Shown here: in pieces, positions 23,104-34,637 of the stretch
How positions within the stretch are numbered: the stretch's first letter is position 1
Layout of the letters: each line of letters begins with the position of its first letter
DNA from: Plantago major
Lineage: Eukaryota; Streptophyta; Magnoliopsida; Lamiales; Plantaginaceae
Assembly (NCBI GenBank): GCA_026545765.1
Contig: CM048839.1
Location: forward strand, 44,934,677-44,998,676
Reading direction: 5' to 3'
Length of the DNA stretch: 64,000 bases
The notes under the pieces: model-generated
The model's database searches: none
What the model saw: only the letters and a program-made list of their open reading frames with translations
What the model was told of the DNA's origin: nothing
Program-made: the position numbers and the translations under genes

Positions 23104-24842
23104 TTAGTCATCCCATAGTTTGTGAGGCTAGCATATCACTCGAAAAGATGAACATGAGTAAAATAATCGAGCCTCAGTTAAGATTAGCGTCCGGTGTACC
23201 AATCCAAAGGATCGATTCTGTATTGATTAGTGTTAGGGTGTTGGTAAAAAAAAACCGACACTTGATTGATTAGTGTTTGTGAGTGAGGACTAAGGCTCTG
23301 TTCTTTTCAACTGCAATTTTTTGAACTGAACTAAACTATAGTATAAAATATAACTAAACAGAACTGAACTGAACTGAATTGAACTGAACTGAATGAGTTT
23401 TCAGTTGAAGAGAAATTACTTTACATTTCTTAGGTTGTGATAGTAAACATTAATGAAAATTGAAAATTATATATTAAAAACCACAAATAACTCACGATGA
23501 CTAGTTCAAAAGACTGGAGCTTTACCCAAATACTAATCGAGTAAAAATGCTCTTTGTAGAAGAATCTTTAAACTTATCTTAATCCCATCTCATAATTTAA
23601 ATATGAAAGCAATTCTAGATGGTTAATTGAATTGCCTTCTTCAACTACATATCTTAATATTGCAATGCCCCTAATCTGCATATTCTTCTCCTCTGATTAT
23701 GTTTATGACTCTGTGTCTAGATAGCTATTCACATCATATCCATTACATTACAGTTACTAAAATAATCCTATCTTCAATTATTGTTGTAATAAAAATCACT
23801 CATAGATTCTGCACAACAACTATTTATTCTATCCTAATAAAATTAAGGACTAACAAGATACTAAGATGGATTTTGTTCTTATATATGAGATTAATTTTAG
23901 TAGATCAACATTGTTGCTCACATGACTGATTGGTTAAGCATTGTTTAGGACTCTCTTTCTTCTAAGAATCTATGGTCAACTTGACTACTAAACCATAATT
24001 ATCTCCGAACAAGAATAATTTGAGACAAGCCTGAAAATGACCCTTTAATTGTTTTGTTGCAACTGCCACACATTTAACAATTAGCATTCTCATTACCGAC
24101 CAATTTCAATGAACTTAATTTGTTGGTTTGGTAAATAAAGTAAAAGATTGTTCTTGTAGCGTCGAGACTAATAAAGGCCAGGCACAAACGATAAAGAGAG
24201 AATCCATTTAGATATAGATTTTTCGCCTTTTTTATAAGTCCGAACCTAGTCACTCCGAACCCCTAATATGAACATCTGAGAAGACCAAGCCAACTTAATG
24301 TCATGAAGCCACTAATCACCACAAAAGGGTCGGACCTGTGGTCTAACCATTGAGGAAGGCCATGAAACTTAACAAGAACCGTAGATCAACACTTCACATA
24401 GAAGGCTATAAGCCTCAGACACCCTGATGGTCCAACCATATTGTGGACCGGGGATATAGGAATTGTACCGATCCTAAGGAATGCTATTGATCCTATGTGC
24501 GACGTCACCATCCAGCTCACTTCGATCATGTAGCACGCCAAAGAAACAATGTCGGATGAGCGTGTGAACCATGCGCGACCTTATTCCGCTGAGCACGTGG
24601 AAAATTCTACAGGTTCAATAAGATTCCGGTTTTTACGGAACTATATATCTAAAAACTCTTCCGATATATAGTGCACTTCTCAATACTCGATCGAGGTAAG
24701 CCAATAATACCTGTGCTACGTACTATTAGTTGAAAAGTTCAAGGCTCAAAACCTTGCAAACCTACTTGATCATTATTAAGTTTACCCCAATTTGTTCAAG
24801 GTAAATTGGTCCAAAGAGACTAACCTCGTACCCTAATCATTG
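23104..24842. other. Intergenic stretch, no gene recognised
   Basis: Holds a degenerate MITE-like piece at 23289-23420 and otherwise unassigned DNA. The block 24240-24842 is wordy and non-coding, ends abruptly at the truncated Pong-like element, and may be an unrecognised LTR or other noncoding repeat. Confidence 0.5.
23289..23420 (+). repeat. MITE-like repeat with CTGAA-type microsatellite
   Basis: GGCTCTGTTCTTTTCAACTG at the left is mirrored by TTTTCAGTTGAAGAGAA at the right. The interior contains AACTGAACTGAACTGAATTG tandem pentamers and the phrase TATAGTATAAAATATAA. The same phrase and layout recur at about 62150-62258. Probably a non-autonomous DNA element family. Confidence 0.5.
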
Positions 24843-24843
24843 G

Positions 24844-25452
24844 TTGATTTGTGTGGATCGTGCTATTAGGGTTGTCGGCGATCGGAGTGGCTACAATGAA
24901 GCCGATGTGAATGAAATGACCCAGAAATTCTACAAAGAGAAATCATCTGGTCAACAACCATTCACCATGTTCAAGCAGTGGGATGCCATGAAACAGTACT
25001 CAAAGTGGGGAACGAGGATGAACTTTGAGGAACACATGAAGAAGGCCGCAACAGCTGCGAGAGTTGAGGTTCCGGATGATAATGATCAACCAATGTAATC
25101 AGCAGGTGGCAGTAGTGGGAGCAAGCAGACCCATGTCAGTGAGGACAGTGTCACGACTAACAAACGGCCTATGGGCCGTGACAGGGAAAAGAAGATGGCT
25201 AAAGGTGCTAGTTCTGGCAACTCCTCAATGGATGCAATGAGCGAGGGATGGGTTAACTTTAATGAAAGTTATCCCCAATACATTGAGTTGGAAAGACAGA
25301 ACATGGAGTTTGCCCGCCAAAAGGAGGAACGTAGGATGAAGGAGAAGAAGATGGACATGTTCATGAAACTTATGGGGGACTACGCCAACTTGGCCCCCGC
25401 ACATCTGGCTTTAGCTGATGCACTGCAGAAAGAATTGTTTCCGTCCGAGTAA
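24844..25452 (+). pseudogene. Pong ORF1 (Myb/NAM-like) fragment
   Basis: The protein fragment contains NEMTQKFYKEKSSGQQPFT, WDAMKQYSKWG, then a Ser/Gly linker, and a C-terminal part ERQNMEFARQKEERRMKEKK ending ALADALQKELFP. This is the ORF1p / 'NAM-associated' C-terminal pattern of Pong-like elements, the DNA-binding partner needed with the transposase. The N-terminal Myb-like part is absent (element truncated). One in-frame TAA at 25096-25098 splits it; a Gln codon (CAA) becoming TAA by C-to-T change is a likely origin. Confidence 0.8.
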
Positions 25453-25889
25453 TGGCTGAAGTTTGGAGCTTGCTTTAGTTTGCTTGTTTTTCAAATTATG
25501 TGAGGTGTGACTTGTTTGTTTTTTACTTTTCGAAGTGTGGCTTGTTTGTGTTTTACTATTCCAAGTGTCCGTTGTAATAAAATCAGTGTGCTTTGAATTT
25601 GAATTTGAATTATTGGAATTACGGAAAGTAAGTCTTGTGATTTATCTTTACTTTGTCAGGCATCTTATCTTCAATTTGTCAGACATCTTATCTTCAATTT
25701 ATGAGGCATCCAATGCATTGTGACTCATTTATGACTAAGAAATGATTCACCCATCTCACACAACTTGTCTATATAATGCAACCGTAGAACACATTTTTAG
25801 ATACAACAACCTACTTGCATTCATCCCTTCTTCCATTATCTTAACTAAATAGAAAACACTCTATCTACTTCAAGTTTCCAAAGATAATC

Positions 25890-27251
25890 ATGTTCAACCC
25901 ACTACCAACGCACGATACTTCTCCAGAGACCGATTCATCATCTGATGAAAGTTTGCTTGGTTCTTCTTCATCCAATCCTTTCGTACAAATCCAAAGCATG
26001 ATAATACAAAACGTACCAAATATGATCCAACACTTCCAACAACAACATCAACAACGGGACGAGCCATGACGTCCTAAGAAGAAGCGTGCTTACATCAACA
26101 GAAGCCGAGAAGAGCGTGGCAAACAATTGTAGGAAGACTACTTCGGGGTTAACCCACCATATGCAAATAAATTTCGATGGAGATTCAGAATGGAGAGGCC
26201 GTTGTTCGAACGGGTGATTGCTGGTGTGGTGCATCAAGAGGATTACTTTGTCTGCAAGTCAGATGCTCTTGGCCGACCGGGGTTAACCACACTACAAAAA
26301 TGTATCGCGGCCATTCACATGCTAGCTTATGGGGCTTCTGCTGACTCGGTTGATGAGTACTGTCGTCTTGGTGAAAGCACGACTCTCATGTGTCTTTCGT
26401 GTTTTTGTGATGCCGTGGTTGCTGAGTTTGGTCCAACATACATGTGGAGGGCCAATGAAGCCGATGTACGAAGGATTCTGGCAATCAACGGTGCAAGAGG
26501 ATTTGTGGGCATGCTTGGGAGTATCGACTGTATGCACTGAACATGGAAGAACAGTCCCAAGGCGTGGCACGATCAATTCCAAGGCAAAAGCAAAAAGCGT
26601 ACCCTTATTTTAGAAGCAGTAGCATCCCAAGGTACTTGGATATGGCATTCATTCTTTGGGATTTCCGGAAAATACAATGACTTGTTAATCGTGCAACGTT
26701 CACCGGTGTTCGACGATCTCCTGAACAGCACGACACCTCAAGTCAACTTTGAGGTCAATGGCCATCAGTACAACATGCCTTACTACCTAACCGATGGCAT
26801 CTACCCAGCTTGGGCTACATTTGTGAGTGTCATCCCGAATCCGGTAACGCACAAAGAAGCCAAGTTCTCTGAGCGTCAGGAGTCTTGCCGGAAAGATGTG
26901 GAACATGCTTTCGGAGTTATGCAAGCACGATTTGCAATTTTACGGAATCCAGCCATTGCACATGACAGAGCCACACTCAAAAAGATTATGGATTGCTACA
27001 TCTCACTCCACAACATGATAGTTGAGGATGAGCGCCACACATACCTAAACTATGACAGGGAAATCGAAGAGTTCGAACAAGATACCCGTGAGCATGTACC
27101 CGATGTGATTGACGGAGTTTGTATCCGACGGACGCAATCTACAATGAATTCTATCCCGGAGTACATGAACAATTCACAGCGAATGCATAGTGTGTGCAAG
27201 CATGACGAACTCACTGCAGACTTGATGGAACATTTTTGGAGGATGCGTTGA
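25890..27251 (+). pseudogene. Pong-like PIF/Harbinger DDE transposase, with nonsense codons
   Basis: A single continuous frame runs from ATG 25890 to TGA 27249-27251 (453 codons), interrupted only by three in-frame stops near 26068, 26128 and 26538. Conserved parts are PLFERVIAGVVHQEDYF, LQKCIAAIHMLAYG, GSIDCMH (first catalytic D), NDLLIVQRSPVFDDLL (second D), YYLTDGIYPAWATFV, RKDVEHAFGVMQARFAI (catalytic E) and DCYISLHNMIVEDER. The family (HARBI1-like) cuts and pastes elements at TWA sites. The last stop replaces the Trp expected after SIDCMH (TGG to TGA); the others fit CGA to TGA and CAG to TAG. All three are transitions expected from deamination of methylated cytosine. Confidence 0.9.
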
Positions 27252-27601
27252 CTGTGGAGCTTGCCCAATCGTGTAGTGTGTGTTTGTTAGTTTGATGCAT
27301 TTGTGTGTTGTGTGTTTGTTGCATTTCCATTTGGTTTTATTTAAATTCCATGTAGTTTGTTGTAACATATTCGTGGTTTTAATAAAGTTTCACTTAATAA
27401 ATTGTAAAACGAGTTCTAAAAATGCAATTTTATTAACTGCAACTTCTAAACACTCTTATAATATGGTAAATATGTTAATTTTTTTTTTTAAATAAAATTT
27501 CATGACGCCGCAATGACGCGTCATCAATACAGCAGAATCTCGTCACGGATCCCGTCATCAGTCGACGACGCATCATCACGCCGTCACCAATGCAGGTGGT
27601 C

Positions 27602-29371
27602 TTATATTTTCAAGTACTATATCTTGAAGGGTCCGGTGTGTCGAAGTACCTAGAGAAGAGGACTTCGACTATTTTATACATCATCATTAGAATGAGTGAC
27701 AAAGATCACAAGAAACAATACTACACAAGTCCCAACCATCACAAGGATCGGATAATTTAATCAGCTAGCCCTGCTAATTAAGAAATGGATCATACTAGTT
27801 TGCAAGCACGTCAACATGTAACTAATGGATCAGTCCAATGCAAGGCCGAGTCTTGAGCCTCAGCCAAACGTTCCAAATTACTCCTAAACTAAATTTGTGT
27901 ATTAATTAATGAATTAAATTAATTAATAATGTGTAAGATAGTACATGTTGAGATCGAGTAAGAATCCTGCAGCTGGGGATGGCATAAACATTAACATAAT
28001 TAATCCTGGACTAGATGCAAAAGCCGGAGCTGACACAAGTTGTTTGACTTTTGATACATTCACCAAAATCAAACCCCATTTTATGTATATATATTCAACT
28101 TTATTTTATTGTCTCAAATAGCTTCAGTAAATGCATCGATTTTAGTAAACATCTTATACTAACTATAAGTAGTCGAGTTTTAAATAGTTTGACACAAAAA
28201 CACACAAACCATGTAGCTAGTAGGTGTACATGGGAGAATGTTGGACAGGAATAATAGACGGTGAAAAACATGAAAGGTCAACTAAACAACCATTGTAATA
28301 ATACTGATAAATCAAACATTCATCAACAAACTACTATTAAAAAATTAATTCGGATTTTCATTAAATACATATTGGTATTATTCATCATATATACATGTGC
28401 ATTTTTTTTTTATATTCTATGTGTGTATATATAGTCTAAAATTACACTTTGACTATGATAAAATTTGCTAGCTGATAAGTTAAATGTTAGTTGATTATGT
28501 AGCTAATAAAATGATTCGCCAATTACCATGCAACATGTCAGCTAAGAATGCAAACTGCAGGTTAGTTAAAAATCCGACCCACTCGCAGTTTTTCGAGCGT
28601 GCTTCTATGCAACCAAGGGTAGTAATCCAGATCTGTACTGATGAGTAGAAATAAGTCCCAACCTTAACCAAATGAATTATTGCGAATTACTGTGTAATCT
28701 GAGGAGACAACCTCTAAGGACAACTAAGTCATCCAAGGAGAATGTTACTTTAAAAATATTTACAGAAGAAAAGATACAAATCTAAGCACACGAGCATTTA
28801 CACCATCCGAGCAAGTAAAATTTTTCTTTGGACACTAGTAAAATTAAAGACATAATTAGGACTCCGAGCCGACATTGTGCCTATGTCCTCGGATTATACC
28901 GTGGTTGGCAAATAAGAGAAACTGAATTGGTCATTCCGAGAAAAAGAAATCTTAGCATACCTATGACCTTTTATCTCCAAAGGAATTCCATCAAAGTCTT
29001 AGGAGGTACCAGCTCATCCTTCTTCCGAGCAAAAATGGTGACCCCCAAGGGTGCCTAGTTGACTGACGAACTAGCACACTCCAAAGAGGCAAACTAAGGC
29101 GTGTATATCACATGCACCACTCTCTTGGCTGAATACGTGGCGCCAAGACTCCATTTAATTGGAGACTTGTCCACTAATCAAATCATATATGTATTTATTT
29201 GCATATGGTGTTAAAGTTACACTAATTTCTAGTATTATATAATTTTCCTTTTACAGTATTTCAGTTATCAAAATACTAGTAAGTTGAACATTTAAAGCCG
29301 GACTTGTGTATGGGCTTGACCACCCAAGGCCACCTTGAAATTTAGAAAACCTATTTATAGTACATAGGCGT

Positions 29372-29432
<61 letters not shown>

Positions 29433-29981
29433 CTCAATCCATGTAACAATTATGGCTCTAATATTACTCAACCTATTTAGTTGACCAGGTCGAGGACATC
29501 AGAGAAGGAACCCAAGGAACCCAAATGTTTATATATATTCCTCCTCTATGTGATCAAGGAATAAATTAAATATATAGGAGTATATATAACATATACTATG
29601 TCTATAGGTAGGTAGAGAAAATAAGATAAAATTAATAAAAATATTAACTGACTGAAAACTGTGGAGGATCTGAACCTGTAAAAAAGGTTGACTCTTACTC
29701 TAGAAGTTTGAAAACTCCCCGATGATTGCGGCAATTATTCTCCCTTTCTTCACAAAACTTCATTCCAACTAATATTTTCAAATTATTTTTTAATTATATA
29801 ATTAGACATGGTCTTCTCTGTGTCATCACATGATCCACTAAAAGTCAAGTCAACAGCTTTTATGTTCCTCACACAGTTATTTTTTTTATGTAATGGTAAT
29901 AGAAAAACATTTGATTTGATTCCGTAAATTGCAAGAAAAAGGAATTGAAAATATATACTCCTATGTTAAAGTAAAATAATA
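27602..29981. other. Intergenic stretch, no gene recognised
   Basis: No exon structure or known protein on either strand. A plus-strand open frame at 28828-29058 has no recognisable domain. The block 28600-29160 is noncoding and could be repeat-derived. A long AT microsatellite lies at 29381-29430. Confidence 0.55.
29381..29430. repeat. (AT)n microsatellite, about 25 units
   Basis: An uninterrupted alternating AT run of about 50 bp. Likely polymorphic in length. Confidence 0.95.
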
Positions 29982-30213
29982 CTCCCTCCATTTCAAAGAT
30001 TTATTTTCATTTTAACTTTAACCGGTCAACTGTCTTTGATTTTGACCATGAATTACTCTTAAACTGTAATAATAAAAATTTAAGAATTAAATTTTAAATA
30101 TACAATTTAATTGAATTATTTACAATTATAGTTTAATAATAATTCGTGATTAAAGTCAAAAACAGTTAACCAATCAAATTTAAAATGGAAATAATTTTTT
30201 AGAATGAAGGGAG
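29982..30213. mobile_element. Stowaway MITE (232 bp)
   Basis: Left end CTCCCTCCATTTCAAAG, right end ...AGAATGAAGGGAG. TA precedes the left end; the right copy of the duplication reads TC and appears mutated. The interior has no coding capacity. Confidence 0.8.
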
Positions 30214-30531
30214 TCCTAGTGAATATAAAAAGTTTAACGCGTCAAACACAAAAGCAGACAAATCCGGGTCGGGACAAAATCAGCTTCGTATTGCGTGTAC
30301 GTCTCTATTCTAAATTATTACTGCTTGTGTATGTAAGATGTGGGTGGGTCAATCTTGGATTCGCTTTCCCTTTCGGGTCCAAAAAGTTTAATCGGATTCA
30401 TCCCATTTTCATTTCTTACCTTTTTGTCTTGTTATTTTAACCTTTTTCATTCCCACTTTTTACTTTGTCCTTTACGTATATTCATCTAGTTTGGTCAACT
30501 CTTAACTTTTGTTTTTAAGTGCTAAACAATA

Positions 30532-30783
30532 CTCCCTCCGATTATGTAAAAATGAAACAATTTTTCATTTTGCGCGTTTGACTAAAATTGTTACATTTTC
30601 TTTTATAAAAATTATTTCTATAATACAATTCATTATCAACCACACATTTTTGGATCCACATGTACTTTTCCACTCAATTAATATCTCAAACTCATTCTTA
30701 ACCACATATTTTTGGAGGACCACACATTTATCTTAAAAATTGTATAAATTAAAATTGTTTCACTTTTACAGAAACGGAGAGAG
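30532..30783. mobile_element. Stowaway MITE (252 bp)
   Basis: Left CTCCCTCCGATTATGTAAAA pairs with right CTTTTACAGAAACGGAGAGAG. TA lies on both sides (30530-30531, 30784-30785). Inner inverted parts AATGAAACAATTTT / AAAATTGTTTCACTT extend the TIR. Confidence 0.88.
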
Positions 30784-31111
30784 TAGTATACTAGTATATA
30801 GGACAAAAACAAATTTACTATCAACCGTTCTTTATTTCTTCACAAGTAAGATAAGAAACTAGTGCTTAAAATGCTAAAAAAATGAAACTATTTCAGATAA
30901 AATGAATTTATAATGTAGTCCGATTTGCTATTGCATATACGTGTGACAAATTTGTATCAGTCATAATACAAATTTGGAAATTTATATGCTTGACAAATTC
31001 TACACCAATGTACAACACCATTTGGTACCATACAATAAAAACAATCGGTTCTCATTGATTCTCCTTTGTACCTTAATTTACGTGTTCAAAGCGTTCAAAA
31101 CCAATATAGTA

Positions 31112-31361
31112 CTCCCTCCGTCCCGGAGAACTTCATACATTCGCGTTAGCGTGCAATTTTATGCGAAAAGTGAAAGTAATAATAGAATATAGAAAATGTG
31201 GGAAAAAGTGTACTTTTAGTGGCAAAAGGTGTAATTTGAGTGTAAGTTTGAGATTGTTTATTATTTGTTGGGTGTGGGGTAGCTTCCTTTTTAGTAATAT
31301 ATGAAATTTTGTGGGACGGTTAAAAATGACAAATGTATGAAATACTACGGGACAGAGGGAG
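31112..31361. mobile_element. Stowaway MITE (250 bp)
   Basis: Left CTCCCTCCGTCCCGGAGAAC and right TACTACGGGACAGAGGGAG, with TA at 31110-31111 and 31362-31363. Its inner sequence (TTTATTATTTGTTGGGTGTG) is also found in the element at 62620-62842, so the two are family members. Confidence 0.9.
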
Positions 31362-31363
31362 TA

Positions 31364-34300
31364 TAGTAACGAAGGGATTACATTTTATCTAGTATGAAAC
31401 CGAGTAGCTAATACTGATACATCTGCCTGAACCATGACATCCATCCATCTTCTTGTTGGCTTGTACCACTCAAATCAATTTGTTTTTCCATTTATATACA
31501 CAGCAACAAGAAACCAACCCTTATTTTAGAGACATAATACATGGTTTTGGATGGGCCACAAGTCTTGAATGTGAACGGTCCATTTCAAGCTTCTAAGTTC
31601 AACTGTCAACGCGGAGTTAGAAACCCAAGTAAGTGACCACTCAAGTCAAATTTTACAAGGGCCCATTCTCTTTCTAATGCCAACAAAATATGCCATTTAC
31701 GATATTCTTCCATCCGTTTCTTCTTGGCTCTATTACCATGAAAACCCTTGTTGAAGATGTTACTCTCATCCAAATCCTTCTTAGTTCAACAATAACATTT
31801 GAGTCCAAAAATTAATTTTTCAGTTGACTAACTTAAATTAAGTTATTGAAAATTTTATCTCGAAACAAGCTATCTTTGGAAATTTAGGTTAATTACTCCC
31901 CATCTCACTTTCCACTCCAACCCGTAAAAAATTCCTTTCTTCCTCCCCATGAATCTTCATCTTCTCGATGTGCTAATTGCTAAGTATCCATAACCTTTTT
32001 TTTTATTTTACTTTTGATTTCCTTTCTTTTAATTTGACAAAATGAGGAAATAAATAAACTCATTTTCTTTGGATGGCATTATAGACACCTCCTACGAAGA
32101 TTCATATTGTGCCTACTCCTCTGCTGAAGCTCCGTCGTTCGCCGCCGCTGATTAGACAACGGAACATGAGGAGGAAGTGGTGTTGGATCACATCAACAAC
32201 TCAGATCTATTCGGATTTGAATCAAATAATTAATGACTAATTATATACTATTATCGCCAATCTTAATTGCAGGATGATTTGTATACAGTATACTACGATT
32301 CTTCTGGGTTCGTCTTCTTCTGGATTCCATTTGTGAAGGTTTGAAGATTTTGGAAATCGATTTGGACGTTTTGGATTAAGTAGCAAATCCAGGGACCGAA
32401 TTGCATGTTTAGAAATTTGAAACTGTTGCTTTTGAGAATTAGATGTTTACATGAGGTGTTATATAATTTTTCAAAAATATTTGGAGCTGATTGTTACTTT
32501 CTGAAAATTTTTGAATTCTTGATAATTGCAATATTTTAATTTTGGATAATAGCAATCTGACCAAAAAAATTAAGCATGTTTGGCATCTCCCAAAATTCAA
32601 TATTTTAACAAGGGTAAAAATGATTTTTCAAGTTTTTAGTTCGAAAAAAGTCAAATTTGTGGGTCCATATGTAATTAAAATTATCTAAGAAGGTATTAAA
32701 ATGTTATTGTTAATCTAGCAGGGATCCAAATGTGATTGGAGAATTTAGCAAGGAGTCCAAATGTATTGCACCCTTTCTTCTTTTATAATGATGTTACCCG
32801 AAATACAGTCCATGAGTCGGTTAAATAATACGCCCAGTTTTATAACGGTTTTGTAACATAAATTAAACTTTGACAATAAAGTGCCGAGTTTTGAGTCGTG
32901 TTGAGTTAGATGAACTAAAGAAGAATTGATTGACAGCCATCAGTTTGACACAACCTTTTGGATAAAAAATATCTCCATCTTCGGATTAAGACCTGAAATC
33001 CAAAGTCATCTACGCTACTAGGCATTGCATCCAAACAGAAGTTCACTTTTTACATATAGACCCCAGATGATGATGATGATACCAAAACCACTGGTACTAG
33101 AACTAGTTCAGCAATTCAAATAAAATTTCAGAAATGTTTTTGCATTCACCTAAAACACAGCAAGAGCAAAGTGTATACAGTAAGCGCCAACTTACCAATA
33201 CCAGTTTGGTCATGTGACAAGGGACATTTCACTTCCCCAAGTATTCGACTCCAAATTTGCAATAGGAAAAGCAAACACATGCATATGTACAACGACGGTG
33301 ATTACAAACCCTTCCAATTGTTTTCTCCATACATTTGCGACATTCTGACATTTTCTATATATGTTTTAAATCAAACCCGTAAAATACACTCAGAGCAAGG
33401 CCATGAATGTTTGATTAAGATGAGCCACTATCATTAGGGGATGAATAAGCATATTGCCCCGTACCTATTCAGCTCCGAGGCACCGTCAGGGTTATTTGGG
33501 AGCTGATTAACTAAAGTCCACTAAATTAAGGAATAGTGAATCTACTTGAGCTAAAAATTAACTGAACAAATCAAGTGGCATGTCAAGGTTACTAGTACTT
33601 ACGAAAGGAGGTGTACTTAACCCGGTTTCAGACACATGATACCGCATATCACAGATGTTAACATCAGGTTGGGGAGTCCTAAATTTGATACTAGTACAAT
33701 CAAAGGCCCAGTTTATTCAAGACAAGGTTTGCCTCTAAAATCTTCAAAGCTAGAACTATTCTAAATGAACAAAAGCCAAGACCAAGGGGAAAAGATTCCA
33801 TCCTACAGTTGGGAACCTCAAAAAAGTTCTTGGTATCCAGACTAGGATTGTGAAAGAAATAATGAGAGGTGCTTAATTTGTGCATACACACACGCATGCT
33901 GTCTTAGTTTAAATCGGCAATGCTAATAACCTAAACTATTGTACTAGTAGTACAGTAGTCAAGCAGCAGGATGTTTCAATTGTCAAAAGTAGGGTACTTT
34001 TGACCTCCAGGAACCAAGACCATGTCAAGCTTGGCTTCATTAAATAAATAAATCAATTGCTTCAATCAAGCTTTAGTCATAGGAGCTCCGATCCCAATGT
34101 GGAGCTTAGTACAAAAGTAGCAATATTTAAGATATAAAGTTGATACCTTCTCTCAGAAAAAGACTGATAATTTTGATGAAGACAGAAAGCAAATGCTGAG
34201 TATGATTACCATTATAGCAATATCTTGTAGTACCCTCTCACCCAGTTTTGAATTCAAACGCACACACATTTATTTTAATTCACATGTAACTACTCTAAAT

Positions 34301-34637
34301 CCAGCCATAGTTCATCACAAATGGATACCCCCAGGCTACCTCTACCTAGACTGTCAAAGCTGAATCACTTAAGCAAAATGGATAAATGATAGATATCAGG
34401 GAGACATAGTATGTGTAGTACAGGAAACATTTATCCAGCATCAATCAGGCCAAATATAGTTCTAGTTGGAAACAAACCCGTCAAGCAAAACCAAATTTGG
34501 ACCACAAAGCACAAATCTGACAGTCGGAGTTATTATCTTAATAAATAAAGATAATTGACCCAAAATAAAAAAGTTCAAAAGGATGACTGAGCCATACTCT
34601 AAGCATGTAGATTCAATGATTCATTCCCCACCTAGTA
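31364..34637. other. Intergenic stretch downstream of PFD3, no gene recognised
   Basis: Part adjoining 34637 is probably the PFD3 3'UTR and downstream DNA (PFD3 is on the minus strand); the poly(A) site was not fixed. A GC-richer, gene-like piece lies at 32070-32230. The rest shows no supported gene. Confidence 0.5.

Larger units (their letters stand above)
24843..27601 (+). mobile_element. 5'-truncated Pong-like PIF/Harbinger transposon
   Basis: The element carries the two-gene layout of Pong: a Myb/NAM-like ORF1 (24844-25452) followed by a DDE transposase ORF2 (25890-27251) on the plus strand. Its right end is ...AATGCAGGTGGTC followed by TTA (27602-27604), compatible with the 3-bp Harbinger target duplication. 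The matching left terminus (GACCACCTGCATT) was not found upstream, and ORF1 begins inside its conserved part, so the 5' end is missing. Reading frames carry several nonsense codons but no frameshift was seen. Confidence 0.88.

Noticed and set aside
24240-24842. Considered as an LTR of a Ty3-type element
   Set aside because: No TG...CA pair, primer-binding site or coding region could be confirmed.
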